From positions 83,981-147,980 of the forward strand of contig JAULAV010008816.1 in the NCBI GenBank assembly GCA_030789695.1: a stretch of DNA of 64,000 bases, in the 5' to 3' direction. A program made the translations under genes and the position numbers. The notes under the pieces are model-generated. The model was not told the origin of the DNA. It did no database searches and saw only the letters and a program-made list of their open reading frames with translations. This document shows, piece after piece, positions 22,968 through 34,322 of the stretch. The DNA comes from Scilla litardierei (Eukaryota > Streptophyta > Magnoliopsida > Asparagales > Asparagaceae). Every line of letters begins with the position of its first letter. The first letter of the stretch is position 1.

Positions 22968-23068
22968 CCTGAGGAACCCTGATAATCTTAGAATGTAATT
23001 TCATCTTCTTGGAGTGAGCACTGCCCTGGCCATAGATGAATGTAGTAGGGACCTTCCACTCTGATGCA
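22765..23068 (-). pseudogene. Captured CGI-58/ABHD5-like acyltransferase fragment
   Basis: The exon at 23068-22969 (acceptor TATTACAG) encodes ASEWKVPTTFIYG and IIRVPQ, the C-terminal hallmark of plant CGI-58-like lysophosphatidic acid acyltransferases (At4g24160 type; alpha/beta hydrolase fold, lipid metabolism). The conserved DWMNYQG stretch between them is degraded. After an intron containing a (GA)n tract, the exon at about 22839-22765 encodes FAFIDNPSGFHAAVIHGCR, preceded by an in-frame stop where GGHF is expected. Order and splice borders match one gene, so this is a captured genomic fragment, broken by stops. Confidence 0.82.
22914..22963. repeat. (GA)n microsatellite
   Basis: About 25 GA dinucleotides lie in the intron of the captured acyltransferase fragment (polypyrimidine on the transcribed strand). 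A tract this long is probably length-variable. Confidence 0.95.
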
Positions 23069-23184
23069 CTGTAATACAAAACACCATCCATCGTCGTCAG
23101 CCCATAAGAAAAAAACACGTCACCAGCCAAACATTTCATGGGATTTACAGATAACATAGGGGAGAGACACTACAACAAAACTAG

Positions 23185-23790
23185 TCATTTACAACTTCTG
23201 AAAGAGGTTGTAATTGGGATACGACAATTTTTTGACAAACGTTGTAATATATGAAGTTGTAATAGGGTCGGCTCCTTCGACCACTTTTTATGCATGTTGT
23301 AAGAAAACGTTGTAATAGATAAATATTACAACTTTTAATAAACGTTGTGTAAACATCTATTACAACTTTTAATAAATGTTGTGTAAACTTCTATTACAAC
23401 TTTTAATAAACGTTGTGTAAACTTTTATTACAACGATTATAAAATGTTGTGTAAAGGAATATTACAACTTTTTTCAAAAGTTGTGTATACTAGTATTACA
23501 ACTTTTATAAAAGGTTGTATAAATAGATATTACAACTTTTAATAAATGTTGTGTAAACTTTATTACAACTTTTATAAAAGGTTGTGTAAAGAGATATTAC
23601 AACTTTTAATAAACGTTGTGTAAACTTTTATTACAACCTTTATAAAAGGTTGTCTAAAGAGATATTGCAACTTTTAATAAACGTTGTAGAAACTTTTTTA
23701 CAACCTTTATAAAAGGTTGTGAAAACCTCTATTACAACTGGTTTAAATAGTTGTTTAAAACTCTACAACTTTTATAAAAAGTTGCAGGAA
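23185..23790. repeat. CACTA left subterminal repeats
   Basis: About a dozen degenerate units of the form TTACAACTTTTAATAAACG followed by TTGTGTAAACTT, each an ACAAC...GTTGT inverted repeat. In characterised CACTA elements such motifs bind the TNPA-type protein and are needed in cis for transposition. Confidence 0.88.
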
Positions 23791-25481
23791 AAGCTCAAAA
23801 TTTAAAAAAATTTACGCAGTTGCAGCTGTTCCAAATAAACACACACATAATATTATTATTAGTTTTTAGCCACAAAACTAAGAATAAGTAATGATCCATA
23901 ATGGTCCACATGTCAGAAATCTCAAAATATTCCATTATTCCAAAAGAGTCTACATGTCAGAAATCTCAAAATATTTATTAGGCTTCAATTCTTCTGTGTG
24001 CCCCCCAATGATGGTCCCCCATATGCACTCCATAAAATTACAAGTCCTCACTGGTCTTGAGTTATTAGAGTACTGCTCCCGGGTGCTCAGTCAATTGTCT
24101 ACTGCATCCTTCGTCGTGCTACATCAGCTGCTGCATCCACCTATTCATTTGACTACTTCAGTGGTGTGAGAAAACACCTGTAAACAAAATACTAACAAAT
24201 GAATATGGATATTTTCATAGCCCATCACTAATGACTGCAGTAAGAGTGATACTGAATGACTGAATGACTAAGAGTGATACTGAATTATAATGAATGACTG
24301 AATGGCTGAATGGCTGTAGTAATATTCAACTAGTGTGATACTACAAGCATGTCGATGGATGATAATCCTGCAATGTTTGTCGGAATCAAGATAAGGTTAA
24401 CAGATTAGTCGTGAATGCGTTGAATAAGTAATGATCCCAGTCAATAATTTCGACTTTCGTGCATAAATGACTTTTATTTCTGGATTACTGAGCCTACCAT
24501 TTAGGAAGTTGGGGGTGGGGTTAAGATATTTGAATAGAGTCTTAATCTATAATCAACCTTATATATAGTATGCTTATTTAAGTAGAATTTGATGTATGTT
24601 TGATAATATATTCATCTCTTCTTTGCTTGAACCTAAATATATCCCTCACACGATGAGCAGAAGAACCCTAAATGCATTATCTTGAGGGGGCTCTCACTCT
24701 CATGACCAACAAGTGACCTTTCTTAATCATTTGTCAGTGATAATAAACTAAGTGTCCAATACTAAAAACTGATGCTCCTTATTGTCAGGCTCCAAACCAG
24801 TAGGTTTTATTACAAGTACTTGCTTGTTTTGTGGCTAAAAACTAGAACAAAAAACCATGGATATGTTCACAGTTGTTTCAAGGGTTCACAAAAAATAGCT
24901 TAGCTAGTCAACACAAATTGTCATCCTTGCATAATAATATTCTTAGTTGATCAAATCACCACCGGCTACAGATCTTCAAATGTACCAACTAGTATAATAA
25001 AATTGTCATCCTTGCATATTCCACTGGTCTAAATGTTCTTACATGTTTTTATTATTCATTGTATTTTACTGATTTAGTGCGTATCTTGACACTTGTTTTG
25101 TATGGAGCAGCATTCATTGGTTGCATACAATGAATGCAAACTTATATGTGGCAACATATATATAGATGTCATTAGTTGCCATAAAGCATTTACCCAGAAT
25201 AGACATCCTTAATGTCCAACTTGCAAAATATGCCATGAAATTTTTCGATAAATTATATGTAATTTTTGGATCATCGTATCTGAGAAATAGATATAATATG
25301 GAATTTTACCCTTAAGGACCCAATGTATTCTTCTTTGGATTGCCCTTCCATTTCTTTCAGCTCAGTTGATATGTTGATAACTGCATTTAAGCAAGTAATT
25401 TTTTTACTGCTAGTAAACAACATAATAAGAATATTTCCAATTGTAAAAGCATGGACAAATTAATGCAGAAAATAAAGGTAC

Positions 25482-25569
25482 CAGGAGTTGAGTATGGTGT
25501 CATGGCCCCAGTACTTCAATGCCGCTAAGTCATATGTATGAGCTGCAGCCGCTTCACCATCATATGCCC
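25482..25569 (-). pseudogene. Captured AP2-domain exon (WRI1/ANT type)
   Basis: Flanked by an acceptor (TCTTGCAG) and a donor (GTACCT), this 88-bp stretch encodes AYDGEAAAAHTYDLAALKYWG, then HDTILN. It is the C-terminal half of an AP2 DNA-binding repeat, as in WRINKLED1/AINTEGUMENTA-like transcription factors, where this segment is its own small exon. The frame is open, but no other AP2 exon is recognised nearby, so it is a captured scrap inside the CACTA element. Confidence 0.85.
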
Positions 25570-26788
25570 CTGCAAGATTGATACAGGCACAGGTCTTTTG
25601 CCAGCCACACCCTCTAGCTATGCCTAAATATGGAAACATTGTGCATTATCCACAACACATAGATATCAAACAGAACACAATTCATGATAACTATTGGGAA
25701 CAAGCAAGAAGGAAGTTCTCTAGATCATAAAGGTTTTCACATTATACCAATTCAAGCAACCAAATTGGATAGGTTGTAACATGCTACACAATCAAAATCA
25801 AAATCAATTGTTCCTAGTATCTCAGTGCATCTATGCATTATGGCAACGCTCTGGAGCCACAAACTGCCCAATCAAAAAATACCATTGTGATTTAGTAACA
25901 CTATGACTTCCTGCAATTATCAATGGAAATTGCCAATAACTTGTAAAGATGCTTAAATGTGTCCATTAGTATAATAATTTCTTGAAACAATCAAGACAGA
26001 ATTTTACTCCTATAGCACATGTTTGTTCCACATACCAATTCTTTAAATAAATTTGATAGGCAGTTGCAAACTCATTACCACTAAATCAAATTCATCTGCT
26101 TCTCATTCCATTGCAATGTCTTGAAACAAGTATGATAAAAACTTAGGTTCTCTAGCAAACGAATGTTTCAACATGAAAATTTATTTAACGAAGAGGATAT
26201 GCATTTACGTATGTGTTACAATTTAATAAAAATCACATATCCATAAGCTACCTTCAATAACATTATATCAGTTGGTTATGCAGGTCATGCAGCTCATGCC
26301 TACTATAATTATAAGATATTTATACAAGTAATGAAGCGCATACAAAAAGGCATAACAATCAAGATTGTGTAATTCACTAGAAGACAAAAAGACTGGTCTA
26401 GATAGTTATGAATTATACAGAATTTAACACATCAAATTTTTCAAAAAAAAAAACAAATCATGGCATTGGTGTGTAGGGGAACCTTATATAACATTTGTTT
26501 GAGAGGGCATATAAGGTCCAACTAACTGAAAGGCATCATTACTTAATGTTGAAGATTGGCCGCATCATATTTTTGAATTTATACTTGGGGCAAATGGAAT
26601 GATGGGTGTCATGGTCAATAAAATAATAATTTAGTATCATCAAAAATGACAAAAACCTTGATTGGTCAAGTTGGGAAACTACCATGGCTAAAATGAGAAA
26701 CTTTAAGATGTAATAAAACCAGATTTTTTGTCTAACCTAGATTTGATTTCATTTAAAACTCATCTGAAAATGTTTTACAAAATGGAGT

Positions 26789-27680
26789 TGTTTACGGGTG
26801 TTTTCTCACCACTGACTCATTGACCGACAACTAGGCAGTCAACGTGGTCAAAGGACCAGTTGGGGTCCCTTGGTTATGCCGAGCGTACGTGCTCTCGGCG
26901 TGGGTAGGCGATGGATCCGCGGCTGAGCAGATGCTTCGGGAGAGCATCGGTCTTCAGTCGGCGTGGAGACGAGGGGAAGCCTCGATTCCAGGTTGAGTGC
27001 TCGGCCTCGGCTAGAAGAGCGTCAAGGGGAAGCCTCGGTGCCTTGAATGCTCCTTGGTCTTGATTGGCGTCGGCCCCCGTTAGCGGCGGGCAGGTCCGTT
27101 CCATGCTGAGTCATAGCCTCGGTGCCTCGGTCGGCTCTTTCCTGGACAGACGAGAAAGCTCGTCTGGAGGGCCGGAACTTGGAACCGGCCAAGTCCCCTT
27201 CGATGCCTAAGTCAGAATGGATCTGTGTGATGATTAGTGGGCACAGTATGGCTCAAGATGAGACCAGCACGAGTATCCTCAAACCGAGCTGTAGCAGAGG
27301 AGATAATGGATGGAAAGCAAGGTCTGGTTAACGGAATACCTTAGATGTAGGTGTCAAGGATTCGATCCTCTTCCCGGTTGCCCCTACCATCCTTTTATAG
27401 GGTTTGGCCCATGCATGTCCCCAATCCACGTCCTCTCACCGCCTCCCCCCATGTCCCCGTGATCCGCCCCCATCAAGGCGTCTGCGCGCGTCGTGTGCTG
27501 GTGGATTAATGGGCTCCTTAATGGTCATTAAGGTGCCACACTTCTAGGGGGACGGTTAACTCCAGAGAGGACACGCTAATCGTGTGTCTTCCGAGTCGGG
27601 GCCGGGTCTGGCTTCAAGTCCATTCGTGGGCCTCGTCAGGCGGGCCTAGTCCATTTGTGGGCTTCCCGTTCCGAGCTTGG
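26789..27680 (-). repeat. 3' LTR of nested Tat-type element
   Basis: It starts TGTTTACGGG on the plus strand and aligns over ~892 bp with 34323-35215. Its outer (3') end is the TG side here. It carries CTATAAAAGG on the minus strand at 27400-27391. The boundary at 27680 is where similarity to the other LTR stops; the true end could lie further right if the other copy is truncated. Confidence 0.85.
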
Positions 27681-28086
27681 GCCTGGGTCTCTGGTTCTTG
27701 AGCCTCTCCAAAATAGTCGTATCAATTACCACCATCGTCCGATCCGTTCGGATTCTGCCGGGTCGGTTCGGGCATGTGACTCTTGAGGATTTTGACAGGC
27801 GCATCAGTCGAGGCCCATCCATTAAATGGAGGTCTTTATGACGCGGCCCGATTGAACTTCTCTTGGTACGGGATTCAAAACACTGTCGATCTTCTGATGC
27901 TGCCACGTGCTCCCCTCTGGATGGTCCGGATTCTGTGAAATCCTTCCTTATAAGGGCGTCAACCTCCCAAGTTTCGATTCTTTCGCGCCTTTCCTCCTGA
28001 TTCTGGTCTTGCAAGCTCCTTCTCTCCGTCGTCTATCTTCCTTCGGCTTCTTTTCAAGGTAAATTTCTTCCTCCTTCATTTGCCCC

Positions 28087-31000
28087 ATGGCTACGCTTAG
28101 GATAGGTGATTCTGCACCGGGGTCAGGGGCCCACCAACGCTCGAGTCTGGGGACCTTCCGCCTTCGAGGCCCCGTATCCCCTCGGGGACACGTTCTGTAC
28201 AGGACAAGGGGAAGGGTTTGCTTTTTGTGGATCCTATCGACGATGATGTGGCTCGGGCTGCTGAGAGGTTTGATGTTCCACCCGTGGTCCTTGGGTCACC
28301 GTCTATGGTCCCTTTCTCGAAGGTTACAGATATCCGGGAGAAGTATTTGTACCATCCCTACGACGTCAGGATCCCTTTTAGCGACGAGCGGATTTGCTTT
28401 CTGCGGAGTCGGGAGGTCGGCGTCTATGTCGAGATGTTCCGCCTAGGACTTTGCTTCCCCCTTCACCCTTTCATTATCAAAGTCATGAAATCCTTGATGG
28501 TGTCCTTGTGCCAGTTGACCCCGTACTCCGTCGCGGTGCTGACCGGGTTCATCGTGATCTGCCGCATCCACGGCTTGGATCCATCTCTTCCTCTTCTTTT
28601 TCACTACTACCGGGTCCAGACGGTCGGCCAAGAGTCGTGGCAACATCTCCGAGCCTGCACTGGGAGGAAGTGTTTGCTCGGCCTACCCCGTTGGGTGGGA
28701 GACTGGAGCTCGAGGTGCGTTTTCGTTGTTTTCCCTGGGGACGCCAAGATCTTGACAGGTTGGGGAGGGTTATGTCAATATGACTTGAAGTTCACCCTCT
28801 CTGAGGCTGACCAGGCCGTCGTCCAGCTTCTATCATCTCTTCCTCTAGAGGAGAGGTCGGGCTGGCCCCTGTTGAAAGACATGCTTCTTAAGACCGTCCT
28901 GTGGTCCCCCGGTAGGCGCTCCTTTTTCTTTCTGCTTTTCCTCTTGTTTACCTTGATCTTCCTTCCTGCTGCAGAGATGGCTGGGTACAAATTTACCCAC
29001 AATGTTGACGAGCTCATCCGTCGAGGATCCGGTCGAAGCAGTGGAAACCCTTTGGGCCATGCGCCCCGCCGCACGGTTGAGGAGGAAGTGCGTCAGGCCA
29101 AGCCTGCGGTGGGAAGGGTAGAGCCCGTGGTCCCGGTGGCGCCGCTTCCCCTGGTCGGACGGGTCTCCCCGTATTGGAGGCTACATGGGCCGAACCTCCC
29201 TGCTTCGTCCGAGCAGAGGGAGGCAACGAGGGGGCAGAGGCGGCCCCTCGTGCATCCACAGGCGTTCGCAGCGTGGGGTGTAAACGCTCCCCCCAACGTC
29301 CGCTGGGCCCAGCGAGAGGAAGAGAAAGAAGGAGAGCGGAGAGGTATGCCCTTCGGTGGCCCTCGGGGTGTCGGTTTCCTCGGATGAAACCCTCTCGCTG
29401 GCCCTGGTAGTCACCCACGTTGTTTCGGCCGAGCCGTCCTTGTGGGAGCCGGTGGCGCGCTGACGAACCTCCTGGCGGGCCCCGAGGTTATGCCCAGGGA
29501 CTTGGTTTTTGTCGACCGAGTCGTGGCTAACCAGCTGGCGCAGAGCTCTGTCCTACCGAGGGACCGCTCTCTCCTGGAGAGAGCCCACTTCGACCGACTA
29601 TCGGACTCCTTGGTCTGGCAGCTTCAACAGGTTTGGTCACTTTGCTACTGTTCTATCTGCCTCTCGATTCCTTTTAGCGTAACCTTTTCTTCCTTGCAAG
29701 CCACTACGATGGCCGTCGAGGCGCAACGCCGGTCAGCCCAGGCGAAAGACTTCGAGGAGTCCTTGGCCCGGGAGCGCTTAGGGTGTGTTTGGTTAGTGGG
29801 AAAAGGAAAGAAAAGGAAGGAAAATAAGAAGGAAAATGATTTTTCATTGTTTGGCTTAAAAGAAAAGTGAAAAGAAAAAGAAAATGAAAGAAAAGAGTGA
29901 AAAATAAATAGTAAAACTTTTCTTTCAACTTTTCCTCCTCTTGACCCAAGGAAAATGAGGGAAAACAAAGCAAAACTAACTATTCTCACATTCATGCATT
30001 AGTGTTTTTTAACAAATCGTAGCTATTTTTAATGAATTCATAAATAATTCATGAATTCTTTTCAAAAAATTATGAATGAATTTTTCAAAAAATAACGAAT
30101 TATTATCAAAATTTTACACATGAATTATTTAAAATTCGCAAATTATTCAAAATTTACGAATTTTTCCCGAATTTTTCAAAATAGTATGTGAATAATTCAG
30201 ATTTTTTTAAAATCATGAATATTTAAATTATTTTTATTCATGAACTTGTTCAAAAAATTCGCGAATAATTCGTGTAATTTTCACGTTTTGCTTGAAAAAT
30301 TCGCGCATTATGCACGAATTTTTCTAATAGCTTACAAATTATTTCCAATATTTTCATATAATTTGTAAGTTATTTATGTACTATTTAATATCACATTATT
30401 TATGAATCTGATATTTGTATGGTTAGTGAATTATTTGTTAGAATTCGTAATTTATTTGCTAACTTTCTGAATTATTCAGAACAACTAACAAATTTTTAAT
30501 TTATTATGAGACTAAAATACCTCTTAAATTTTTTAAGAAAATTGTTTATAAAGTTAGCAAATACACCTCTTAAATTATTTAGCAAAAACACCTCTTAATT
30601 TTTTTTCGTTTTGAATTAATAACATAATGTAAGAAATTTCCTTATTTTCCTTTGAACTTTCTTCAAAATTTTCTTTGGCAACCAAACATGAGAAAGAATC
30701 TCATTTAATTTTCATTTCACTTTTCTTTCTTTTTCATTTTCATTTCACTTTTCTTTCATACATTTTCTTTCAATCCAAACACACCCTTAAGGGCCGGGTC
30801 GGCCGAGGTGGCCACCGAAGAGGCTCGCATGGAGACCGGCAACTTTGACGCCGGGTGGATGAGCTTGCCTCCGAGGTGCAAGACCTCTCGGGGGCACTTG
30901 GCGATGCTCAGAGGTCGGCCCAAGAGGTGGAAGAGGCGTTCCGTCGGGAGAGGGGCGATCTCTGGAACGAGCTGGGAGAACTACGTCACATGACCCAGTT

Positions 31001-31310
31001 CGTTGGAGAGGTAGAGAGGGGCGTTGACGGGGTCCTGAGGCCGCGAATTGCGGAGGTCCTCAGGGAGGCCTTTGGCTCCTACGATGACCTCCTGGCCCCC
31101 CGGATTGTCGAGGTCGTCCAAGACTCCTTCCAGCGTTTCGCGGAGCGCGCCCGGCAATCGCTCCCGCCCCGGCAGGTCCCGCATAACCCTAACGCTCCGA
31201 GCAGGGAGAGGTTCCAGAGGACGCTTCCTCCCGTGCCCCAGGGCCTTAAGCGACCCTTCTCTATTTCCTCCCCCCCTTTTTTGGCTTGTAACTCCGAACA
31301 ATTTATGTAT
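28087..31310 (+). pseudogene. Antisense gene, PF04195-like plus coiled coil, interrupted
   Basis: Plus-strand gene opposite to the element. ATG at 28087 (MATLRIGDSAPGSG) is followed by a frameshift near 28130. Then comes VDPIDDDVARAAERFDVPP and a conserved domain with GVYVEMFRLGLCFPLHPF and VLTGFIVICRIHGLDPSL, the signature of the Pfam 'putative gypsy type transposon' family (PF04195). Likely introns lie at 28912-28973 (GTAGGC...TGCAG) and 29631-29700 (GTTTGG...TGCAAG). The C-terminal part (29709-31300) is charged and coiled-coil-like (AQRRSAQAKDFEESLARERL; RPRIAEVLREAFGSYDDLL) and is split by a MITE at 29781-30786. Function of the family is unknown. A shift also occurs near 30855. Confidence 0.75.
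29781..30786. mobile_element. PIF/Harbinger (Tourist-like) MITE
   Basis: The terminal inverted repeat is GGGTGTGTTTGG...CCAAACACACCC, flanked by TTA duplications (29778-29780 and 30787-30789), as expected for PIF/Harbinger. It is 1,006 bp, strongly AT-rich, with no coding potential. It splits the coiled-coil part of the antisense gene: the reading frame before (LARERL) and after (AEVATEEARME) rejoins once the insert and one TTA are removed. Confidence 0.88.
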
Positions 31311-31529
31311 AAAGCTTTTTCGTCAGTCCATTGCTTTTCGCCCTTTTTCTGGTTGTCTGGGTATCCTTTTGGCAGAGCTGATTCGTAGGGGAAAGAGGCT
31401 CTTAGTCTCTTTGATCCTTGGTCATGCTCGACCTGGTTAGGAAGGTGATCTGCCGATATTCATTTATCCTTCGCCGAGGGGGTGAACAGTTCTCGGGATT
31501 TTGTGCCCGTCGTCCCGATAGACCGGGGT

Positions 31530-32400
31530 CTTGACGGTCCATCAGTTTTACAGCCAACTGAGGGCTCGGCATGCTGGGGGAATCGCCCCCTTCCCAGCGG
31601 GAGCATCCGAGCCATAGGGGAAGTTGTCCCCTGGCCTATATCTGACGTTCCGACCTGCTGCGTAAGTTTCCCCAGCCTTACGGTTGATCAGGTCGGTGGG
31701 TCGGTGGGGGAGCTATCCCTTGGCTTACGACTTAACCGACGGTCCCGCCTGTTGGGGGAGTTGCCCCTAGCCTTACGGACAGGTTCGGTAGTCGACCTGC
31801 TAGGAGAGTTGCCCTAGCCTTACGGTCGGTCTGGTCAATGGGTCAGTGAGAGGTGCTACCCCTCGGCTTACGACCTATCGATGTTCCCGGCTACTAGGGG
31901 AGTTGCCCCCAGCCTCACGGCTGGCTCGGTGATCGGCCTGCTGGGGGATTTGCCTCCTGCCTTATGGTCGATCGGGTCGACCGGTCTGCGGGGGAGCTAC
32001 CCCTCGGCTTATGACAATTCGACGTTCCCGCCTACTGGGGGAGTTTCCCCCAGCCTTATACACGGGCTCGACGATCGGCCTGCTCGGGGAGTTGCCCCAG
32101 CCTTATGGTCGATCTGGTCGACCGGTCTGCGGGGGAGCTACCCCTCGTCTTATGACCAATCGACGTTCCCGCCTGCTGGGGGAGTAGCCCCCAGCCTTAT
32201 AGACGGGCTCGATGATCGGCCTGCTGGGGGAGTTGCCCCAGCCTTATGGTCGATCAGGTCAACCAGTCTGCGGGGGAGCTACCCCTCGGCTTATGATCAA
32301 TCGACGTTCCCGCCTGCTGGGGGAGTTGCCCCCATCCTTATGGACAGGCTCGACGATCGGCCTGCTAGGGGAGTTGCCCCCATCCTTACGATCGATTGTT
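31530..32400. repeat. Minisatellite in nested Tat-type element
   Basis: Tandem units of about 44-48 bp with the core GGGGGAGTTGCCCC(C)AGCCTTA or GGGGGAGCTACCCCTCGGCTTA, linked by TCGACGTTCCCGCCTGCT or GGTCGATCxGGTCGACC. Three unit types alternate, giving ~131-bp trimers (e.g. 32089 to 32220). Each core can pair with itself (GGGG...CCCC). The long plus-strand open frame across 31881-33074 is a by-product of the repeat. Confidence 0.9.
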
Positions 32401-32559
32401 TTGTTGCTCCCCTCCGGAAGGTGACTTCCTGCCCATCCTGCTATCGATCACCCAGCCAACTAAAGAGAGAGATAAAGATCTGTACTAACACGGTTCTTTC
32501 CATTCCTCGAATCCAGGTGTACATTTGGAGGAAACAAAATACGGAGATGGAGAGGGAAA

Positions 32560-34077
32560 GCTATCCTTGCCCAGGCGAGGTGGCTGTTGGTCATCTCACC
32601 AGCTCACTCGATGATGCGCATGGCCATCTAGACCACATTCACCTTCTTCCCCTTGTCCAACTGCTTGGATGTCCCTTCCCGGGGGCGGGGACTGAATCCT
32701 CGGCGAAGTTCTTCAAGTGCCCCCTGGCTGACCAGCTTCTCTATGTCCTTCTTCAGATGCCAGCAGTCATCAGTGTCATGGCCGTTGTCCTTGTGATACT
32801 TTCAATACTTCTCCTCGTCCTTTTCACCTTTCTTCATCCTCGGAGGCGGCCTGCTAAAGCGTTCCTCCTTTTGGGCGTGCACGAGGATGACATCAGGGGC
32901 GACGTTCGTCCTGGAGGGTCACGGTTCCTCTCTGCGCTGTTTTCCTTTGGCCCTGTTCTCCTGTCGATGCTCATCAGGGCTGCGGCGCTCGCTCTCGTCA
33001 CGCTTGAATCCCGCTTTGTTCCCACTGGGCAGCTTCCGTCGTCCTCAGCCAGTGCTTCTTCTGTCAGCATGTAGCGCTCTGCCATGGCTGTGACGCCGGC
33101 GAGGTCTTTCGGCGGATCATTGTGCAGCGACTTTCTCAGACCCCTATGTCAGAGCCCTTTCTTCAGGGCCGTCTTGACGACCAATTTGGGGCAGCTATCC
33201 ACATTCAGTCGCTCTGCGTTGAAGCAACGCATGTAATGCCTCAGGGTTTCGCCAGGACCCTGCACCACATTGAACAGGAGTTCTGAATCGGGCTTCACCT
33301 GACACACAGCCATGAATTATTTGCAGAATTACTGAAAGAGGTCTTGAAGCTATCAACGGAGTGGTTGGGAAGATCATGGTACCAATTTCGGGCCGCTCTC
33401 CAGAGGGTGGAATAAAAGCCATTGCAGAGCAGGGTATCATCAGCTCCCTGGAACGCTATAACCCCTTCATAGTCCATCACGTGGTCCTCTGGGTCGCCCG
33501 TGCCATCATACTTCTCCAATGTCGGCACTTTGAACCTGGATGGTACCCGTGCCTTGGTTATCCTCCGGGACAGCGGGGAACGGTCGCCTTTGGCGACTCC
33601 CGGGTGCCCTCCAGCACTCACACCGTTGTTGCCTGGTAGTGGTGAGTGAGCGCGGTCACACCAGGGGCTCGCCTTCGTTCCTGCTGAGTTGTAGGAGGGG
33701 GTTGATTGGCGGGCGCTCATCTTCTCCCCGCGATAGTCTCGCTTCTCTGGTTTTGCCCAATGAGGACTTCCGCTTCGGCGGGTTCGGTCCCCCGAGGCTC
33801 GGTGGTCGGCTGGCCACCGACCGATAGAGCCCGGTCGTCGAAATGAGGCGGTAACCGATTCAACTCCTGCTTGCTCGAGTCCCATCCCCTCTCCCTCGCA
33901 GGACGAGGTGGGAGTGAGGGTCACGTCTGAGATGAAGCTTGGCATGGTAAAGCGCCGCTTCAGGTTGGTGGCTCTATCCCCATGGTCGGTGACCACGGTG
34001 GACCATACAGGCTGGTGGTTCGCTCCCCATTGGTGTCCCTCCTGTCCACGCTCGTCGGATGGACGGGTTGTCGACAA
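32560..34077 (-). pseudogene. Gag of nested Tat-type element, frameshifted
   Basis: The frame from 34077 (MSTTRPSDERGQ) runs to 33295 and contains the Tat gag block VPTLEKYDGTGDPEDHVMDY, NGFYSTLWRAARNWYHDLP and HSVDSFK. A shift near 33,305 follows. Later pieces include GETLRHYMRCFNAERLNVD and MAERYMLTEEALAEDD (33085 onward). The Cys/His motif near 32,790 reads KYHKDNGHDTDDCWHLKKDI, with its first Cys codon changed to TGA. The same motif occurs in the 1638-3202 gag. Gag stops here with no pol following. Confidence 0.85.
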
Positions 34078-34303
34078 GCTGTTGAATTGTGGCGACCAAC
34101 ATCTAGAGATTGGCGTTGGTTTCCTGAGCGAAAAGACGAAGCTGCTCTTGAGTCACTGATCGGGAGTCGCCTGTTCCTTCGGTGGTGTGGCTGTGCTGGT
34201 TCTCGGGAGGGATGTAGTCTCCCTCCTCTTGGATGGGGGGCATGCGTCCCGAGCCATTGCAGACGGGTTCCATTCTGGTGGATTGACGTGGGCTTTTTTC
34301 GGA

Positions 34304-34320
34304 TCCCACAGACGGCGCCA
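34304..34320 (-). other. Primer-binding site of nested element
   Basis: On the minus strand TGGCGCCGTCTGTGGGA lies two bases after the 5' LTR end (GTAAACA). It fixes the orientation and matches the site of the Tat-like copy at 1585. Confidence 0.8.
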
Positions 34321-34322
34321 GA

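Noticed and set aside
17654..23167. Autonomous Helitron with Rep/helicase
   Set aside because: No HUH Rep motif or helicase block is seen in any frame; the coding pieces found are host gene fragments.
31881..33074. Plus-strand 397-codon frame with repeated PPAGGVAPSL-type peptides
   Set aside because: It is translation of the G/C-rich minisatellite plus antisense of gag; the gag motifs on the minus strand explain the right part.
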